Assembly (NCBI GenBank): GCA_037384225.1
Contig: JARROD010000002.1
Coordinates: forward strand, 1-64,000
DNA from: JARROD01 sp037384225
GTDB taxonomy: Bacteria > Pseudomonadota > Gammaproteobacteria > Pseudomonadales > Cellvibrionaceae
Reading direction: 5' to 3'
DNA: 64,000 nucleotides
The translations under genes and the position numbers were made by a program. The notes beneath the pieces were generated by a model, which was not told where the DNA came from, did not search any database, and saw nothing but the letters and a program-made list of their open reading frames with translations. Shown here piece after piece: positions 60,718 to 64,000 of this stretch (position 1 is its first letter; the number at the start of each line of letters is the position of its first letter).

Positions 60718-60954
60718 AAGCATTCTCTACTATATCAATAAGGTGCCAACCCTACCGGAGGGGGTTGCGGGGGTCAATTTGAAGCCTCTGGGGACTTAAG
60801 TAATTTGATCTTTGGTCCGATAGTATCACTAACAAGCATCAGCAATCGGAGTTAGATTCTATCATTTGTGCTTATATCCGACAGGAATATTGCGGTGTTT
60901 TTTGGTGAGAAACAGCTAAAATTGTTGGTGCAATAAATTCGTGAGGTAAGGTCT

Positions 60955-61716
60955 GTGGATTTAGCTACCCTCGTAGGGTTGATTGGGGCCCTGGGGCTAA
61001 TTATTACAACGATGTTAATGAGTGGCGATTTGGGCATGTTTGTCAATGTCCCCTCGCTGGTAATTGTTGTGGGTGGCAGTGTTTTTGCCGTCATGGCCAA
61101 GTTTGGTCTGGGGCAGTTCCTGGGCGCTTTCAAAGTGGCGACCAAGAGTTTTGTATTCAAGATCGACGACCCGGCGGATCTGATCGATGAAATAGTCGAA
61201 TTGGCAGATGCTGCGCGCAAGGGTGGACTTTTATCTCTTGAGGGCAAAGAAGTGGGCAACGATTTCCTGCAGAAAGGTATTCAACTTCTGGTCGATGGCC
61301 ACGATCCGGACGTGGTTAAAGCCCTGATGACCAAAGACCGCAGTCTGGCCGAGCAGCGCCACAATTCCGGTTCGGCGATTTTTGCCGCTCTGGCGGGCGT
61401 GGCCCCGGCAATGGGTATGATCGGTACCCTGATCGGTCTGGTGGCGATGCTGGCCAATATGGACGACCCGAAAGCCATTGGTCCGGCAATGGCTGTAGCG
61501 CTTTTAACCACGCTGTACGGTGCCGTCATAGCCAATGGCATGTGCGAACCCATCGCCGATAAATTGAAGCTGCGTGCCGGTGAAGAGGCGTTGGTGAAAA
61601 ACCTGATTATCGATGCTTTGCTGGCCATTCAGGGCGGGCAAAATCCGCGGGTAATTGATTCGATGTTGCGCACTTACCTACCGGAAGGTAAACGCGGCGG
61701 CGAAACCGCGAGCTAA
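60955..61716 (+). CDS. pomA: Flagellar stator protein PomA (MotA family)
   Basis: A membrane stator subunit of 253 residues with four hydrophobic helices. Conserved parts are LVGLIGALGLIITTMLM, the cytoplasmic LIDEIVELADAARKGGLLSLE, and GMIGTLIGLVAMLANMDDP with the helix-3 pore residues. The length is that of sodium-type PomA, about 40 residues shorter than E. coli MotA. The start is GTG at 60955 with GAGG 8 nt upstream. The location next to xseB matches Vibrio-type genomes. Confidence 0.93.
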   Translation: MDLATLVGLIGALGLIITTMLMSGDLGMFVNVPSLVIVVGGSVFAVMAKFGLGQFLGAFKVATKSFVFKIDDPADLIDEIVELADAARKGGLLSLEGKEVGNDFLQKGIQLLVDGHDPDVVKALMTKDRSLAEQRHNSGSAIFAALAGVAPAMGMIGTLIGLVAMLANMDDPKAIGPAMAVALLTTLYGAVIANGMCEPIADKLKLRAGEEALVKNLIIDALLAIQGGQNPRVIDSMLRTYLPEGKRGGETAS

Positions 61717-61725
61717 GGTATCCGG

Positions 61726-62712
61726 ATGTTGGATGATGAAGAAACAATCCCCTGTGATTGCAAACCCGGACTGCCTCAATGGATGGGTACCTTCGCCGAT
61801 TTAATGTCGCTGTTGATGTGCTTTTTTGTCCTGCTGCTGTCTTTTTCTGAAATGGATGCGATGAAGTTCAAACGCTTGGCCGGCTCCATGGCGCAGGCTT
61901 TCGGTGTACAGACCAAGCTCAAAGTGCTCGAGGTCCCCAAGGGTACAAGCGTTATTGCTCAGGAGTTCAGCCCAGCTGTACCGGAACCTACACCCATCAA
62001 CGAAATTTGGCAGCATACGGAAGATGTCACGCAAAGCTCGCTCGATTTCGATTGCGCTAGACAATATGATGTCGAACAGGGGGTGGAAGCCAAGGAAGGG
62101 GGAGTCAAAGCCCGCATCAAACAGAAGCTTAAAGAACTCATCAAAGAAACCAGACGGGACGCCTTTGAACTATACGAAGCGCTTCACCAACAGGTGGATA
62201 ATGGTGAAATCGAAATCGAAACGCGTGGCCGGAAAATTATTATCCGCATTCGTGAGAAGGGATCTTTTGTATCGGGATCGGCGGTGTTGGCTCCCAGCTA
62301 CGCGGATGTAATGGATGAAATCCGCGTGGTGCTGGCGGAAAAACCAGGTCGGATTCAGGTCCAGGGGCATACCGATAATGTGCCCATTGCAACGGCTCGT
62401 TTTCGCTCTAACTGGGAATTGTCTTCAGCGCGGGCGGTGTCTGTGGCCCACGAATTGATGAGCAGTGGTGTTATCGATCAGCGCCGCTTCGAAGTGTCCG
62501 GATTTGCCGACACGCACCCACTGGTCGATAACGGGACAGCTGATAATCGCGCCCGCAATCGACGGGTTGAAATCGTAATTCAACAGGGAATTGACGATGA
62601 TCTGGATAAAAAAGATGTCGAACTACTGAAGAAGCAGGGGCAGGATATTCTGCGCGACTTGGATCTGGACCCCGAGTATCTTTTTGAGTTGGCCCCTGAT
62701 GAAATATTTTAA
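61726..62712 (+). CDS. pomB: Flagellar stator protein PomB (MotB family)
   Basis: The ion-binding, peptidoglycan-anchored stator subunit, 328 residues. The single helix (WMGTFADLMSLLMCFFVLLL) carries the essential aspartate at 25, and SFSEMDAMKFK forms the plug start; this is nearly the PomB consensus, which points to a sodium-driven motor. The periplasmic part has an OmpA-like domain (about 200-290) with VQGHTDNVPIAT, FRSNWELSSARAVSV and NRARNRRVEIVI. The last 35 acidic residues after that are an extension. It follows pomA by 9 bp. Confidence 0.94.
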   Translation: MLDDEETIPCDCKPGLPQWMGTFADLMSLLMCFFVLLLSFSEMDAMKFKRLAGSMAQAFGVQTKLKVLEVPKGTSVIAQEFSPAVPEPTPINEIWQHTEDVTQSSLDFDCARQYDVEQGVEAKEGGVKARIKQKLKELIKETRRDAFELYEALHQQVDNGEIEIETRGRKIIIRIREKGSFVSGSAVLAPSYADVMDEIRVVLAEKPGRIQVQGHTDNVPIATARFRSNWELSSARAVSVAHELMSSGVIDQRRFEVSGFADTHPLVDNGTADNRARNRRVEIVIQQGIDDDLDKKDVELLKKQGQDILRDLDLDPEYLFELAPDEIF

Positions 62713-62945
62713 ACAGCAATAATGATGAATGAGCTGTGACAGCGTCCGAGGTATGGTCTTTTTCACCGATTAATTGCTCGACAGGGGAGAATATCCACAC
62801 CTGGTTGGGTATATTTTCCTACATCAATCACCGATATATGCCACTGTTGCCTGCCGGTAGATCTTGAGATAATAACGCTTGTATGGATATTGCGGCAGGG
62901 AGGTTGCTTCCCTTCGGGGGCATAATGATTATCCTACGTTGAGAA

Positions 62946-62982
62946 ACGGCGCCTGCGATTTATTCTCGGCGCCGTCTTTTTT
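62946..62982 (+). terminator. Rho-independent terminator downstream of pomB
   Basis: ACGGCGCC (62946-62953) and GGCGCCGT (62968-62975) with a 14-nt loop, then CTTTTTT. It lies 234 bp after the pomB stop, so it ends either a long pomAB 3' end or a short transcript. Confidence 0.85.
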
Positions 62983-63171
62983 ATCCATCCGCGCGGAACA
63001 AAGCCACTTTGTTTTCGGTAGCCAATTATGCGGAGCCTGCACTAATATGGGGCAGGCGTCTGTGCGAGTAATACTTATACGTTCGTGGCAGTCATAAACG
63101 CCACGGCTATTGCGTTCTACTGCTTTCATAAAGTTGCAATAGTTGGCGAGCGGTAGTAGTTTAAATACAGA

Positions 63172-63287
63172 GTAAGTTCCCAATAACCTGGGCTGAGCCT
63201 CAGAGGGGGGATTACAGCGTGTTTGGGCCAGCTATCTCCGCGGAGCCGTCGGATCGAAGACACAATACTCAGGTTATTGAGAAGTTG
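63172..63287. repeat. Palindromic repeat family A, copy F (long form)
   Basis: The left end GTAAGTTCCCAATAACCTGG (from 63172) and right end CTCAGGTTATTGAGAAGTTG (63268-63287). The core shares GGCCAGCTA and CGGATCGAAG with copy C, so A, C and F are variants of one long element. Confidence 0.8.
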
Positions 63288-63591
63288 CTGGACAGCCCCT
63301 GGTTTTATTGGAGGCTATGGTTATATTGCAGTCCGTGGTTATGTGGTTATATTGAGAGTAATCGGCACAAAATGACGGATTAATGAATTAATTATAGAAT
63401 TAGCAGTCATACACTGGTAGTGGTGTAATCAAAACAGGTGAGCCGCCTTCAATTGCACTGATTATAAAGCCCGCTTTAGGCATTTACCCCTTCAATGGCC
63501 ACCACGTGGCAATTCCGGCCCTATCGTTCGGTATAGCATGGTGTGGTCGAGAGGACTTGTTAGCTCGCGAATATCACTGCTAAGGTTTTCC

Positions 63592-63626
63592 AAACCCCGC
63601 TTGGTCTCGGCCCAAGCGGGGTTTTT
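63592..63626 (+). terminator. Rho-independent terminator / hairpin
   Basis: AAACCCCGCTTGG (63592-63604) pairs with CCAAGCGGGGTTT (63612-63624) around a 7-nt loop, followed by TT. The A-rich side makes it possibly bidirectional. No gene ends just before it on the plus strand, which suggests a short RNA. Confidence 0.8.
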
Positions 63627-63749
63627 CGCATCTGGGTGGCGAAAATGTGCTGCTATGGGCAGCCAAATTGTACCAACCGCCCGGGTAACCCCTCTGTCAC
63701 CGAATTTGTACATAAAGGTTGTTTATAGTGTTAGTAAATGGAGACGAGA

Positions 63750-64000
63750 ATGGTAGATACCGTTATGGCTGCTGCGGGCCAGGTGAACCCCAGTACGACG
63801 GACGCGGTGATAGAAGCCCGAATCCTGCGTCTTAATCTGGCTGGACAACCCATTGAATGGCTGCACTGGAAAGAGGCTGTCTGCCTCCACGCCAGAGAAC
63901 TGGTGGCCTGGAGTCTTGGTGGCATTGTGCGGCAGGTCTGCGGTGGGCGCTCGCGGGCAACCGGGCTGCGTACGAGAATTGAGTTGCCCGCGATCATCGC
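63750..64000 (+). CDS. HNH endonuclease, N-terminal part (cut by the window edge)
   Basis: The first 83 codons of a gene that runs off the window. The start is the ATG at 63750, with GGAG 6 nt upstream; an ATG at 63738 is in frame but less well placed. The sequence EARILRLNLAGQPIEWLHW, then a RELVAWSLGG segment and RSRATGLRTRIELPAIIA, matches the N-terminal region that precedes the HNH domain in a common gammaproteobacterial HNH endonuclease family; the nuclease motif itself is outside the window. Role unknown. Confidence 0.72.
   Translation, partial: MVDTVMAAAGQVNPSTTDAVIEARILRLNLAGQPIEWLHWKEAVCLHARELVAWSLGGIVRQVCGGRSRATGLRTRIELPAII

Larger units (their letters stand above)
62713..63749. 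other. 1-kb noncoding region downstream of pomB
   Basis: No credible gene. It holds a GC-rich terminator (62946-62982), a long family A repeat (63172-63287) and a second terminator (63592-63626). The stretches before each terminator (about 62860-62945 and 63480-63590) could be small RNA genes, but no known family is recognised and the first terminator may simply end pomAB. The 63290-63480 part is AT-rich and shows nothing else. Confidence 0.6.

Noticed and set aside
63731..63997. Minus-strand frame at the right edge
   Set aside because: The plus-strand frame has a good ribosome site and clear resemblance to HNH endonuclease N-termini; the minus frame is its shadow.

Overview
The window is chromosomal backbone DNA of a gammaproteobacterium, most likely a marine member of the Cellvibrionales/Pseudomonadales side of the class. 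This is inferred from protein resemblance and gene order, not from a search. The block tatD-pilZ-holB-tmk-mltG-fabF-acpP-fabG-fabD-plsX-rpmF-yceD-sppA-HAD-rluC/rne closely follows the order known from Pseudomonas, and the block xseB-ispA-dxs facing pomA-pomB follows Vibrio/Shewanella-like genomes. There are no phage, plasmid or CRISPR genes. Two runs of N (14160-14195 inside rluC, 21130-21209 inside tusC) are assembly gaps.

Layout. 65-2010: malate dehydrogenase and an all-alpha dUTPase. 2056-14747 (minus strand): DNA replication, cell-wall and fatty-acid synthesis genes, ending with rluC. 14748-19293: rne with a long leader and a strong terminator. 19382-22039: tRNA-Ser(UGA), yccA and the tusDCBE sulfur relay for tRNA 2-thiouridine. 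22044-26768: acyl-CoA ligase, yjbQ, trmA and a metallophosphoesterase. 27270-34213: large helicase Lhr, RadA and two canonical PilZ proteins. 34486-40186: a vitamin B12 module (BtuF-BtuC-BtuD, a cobalamin riboswitch, BtuB and the adenosyltransferase). 40299-48829: EttA, an AraC regulator and a divergent valine-catabolism operon. 48934-57378: glyA-nrdR-ribD-ribE-ribBX-ribH-nusB-thiL, a retropepsin-like protease and ribA. 57410-62712: dxs-ispA-xseB and the sodium-type flagellar stator pomAB. The right edge holds the start of an HNH endonuclease gene.

The most unusual content is a population of small repeats rather than a gene system. (1) A dispersed palindrome with arms like AACTTCTCAATAACCCGGGG occurs at least six times, as long forms (about 85-115 bp, with a shared core) and as bare 36-bp palindromes. 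(2) A 210-bp element has perfect 20-bp terminal inverted repeats. (3) A 176-bp hairpin element lies between radA and a PilZ gene. (4) An 18/21-bp in-frame minisatellite is shared at DNA level by dut and rne, although those genes read it on opposite strands. (5) A 7-bp array begins at the base after the trmA stop. Repeat ends supply the stop codon of at least three genes (btuD, the enoyl-CoA hydratase and one PilZ gene).
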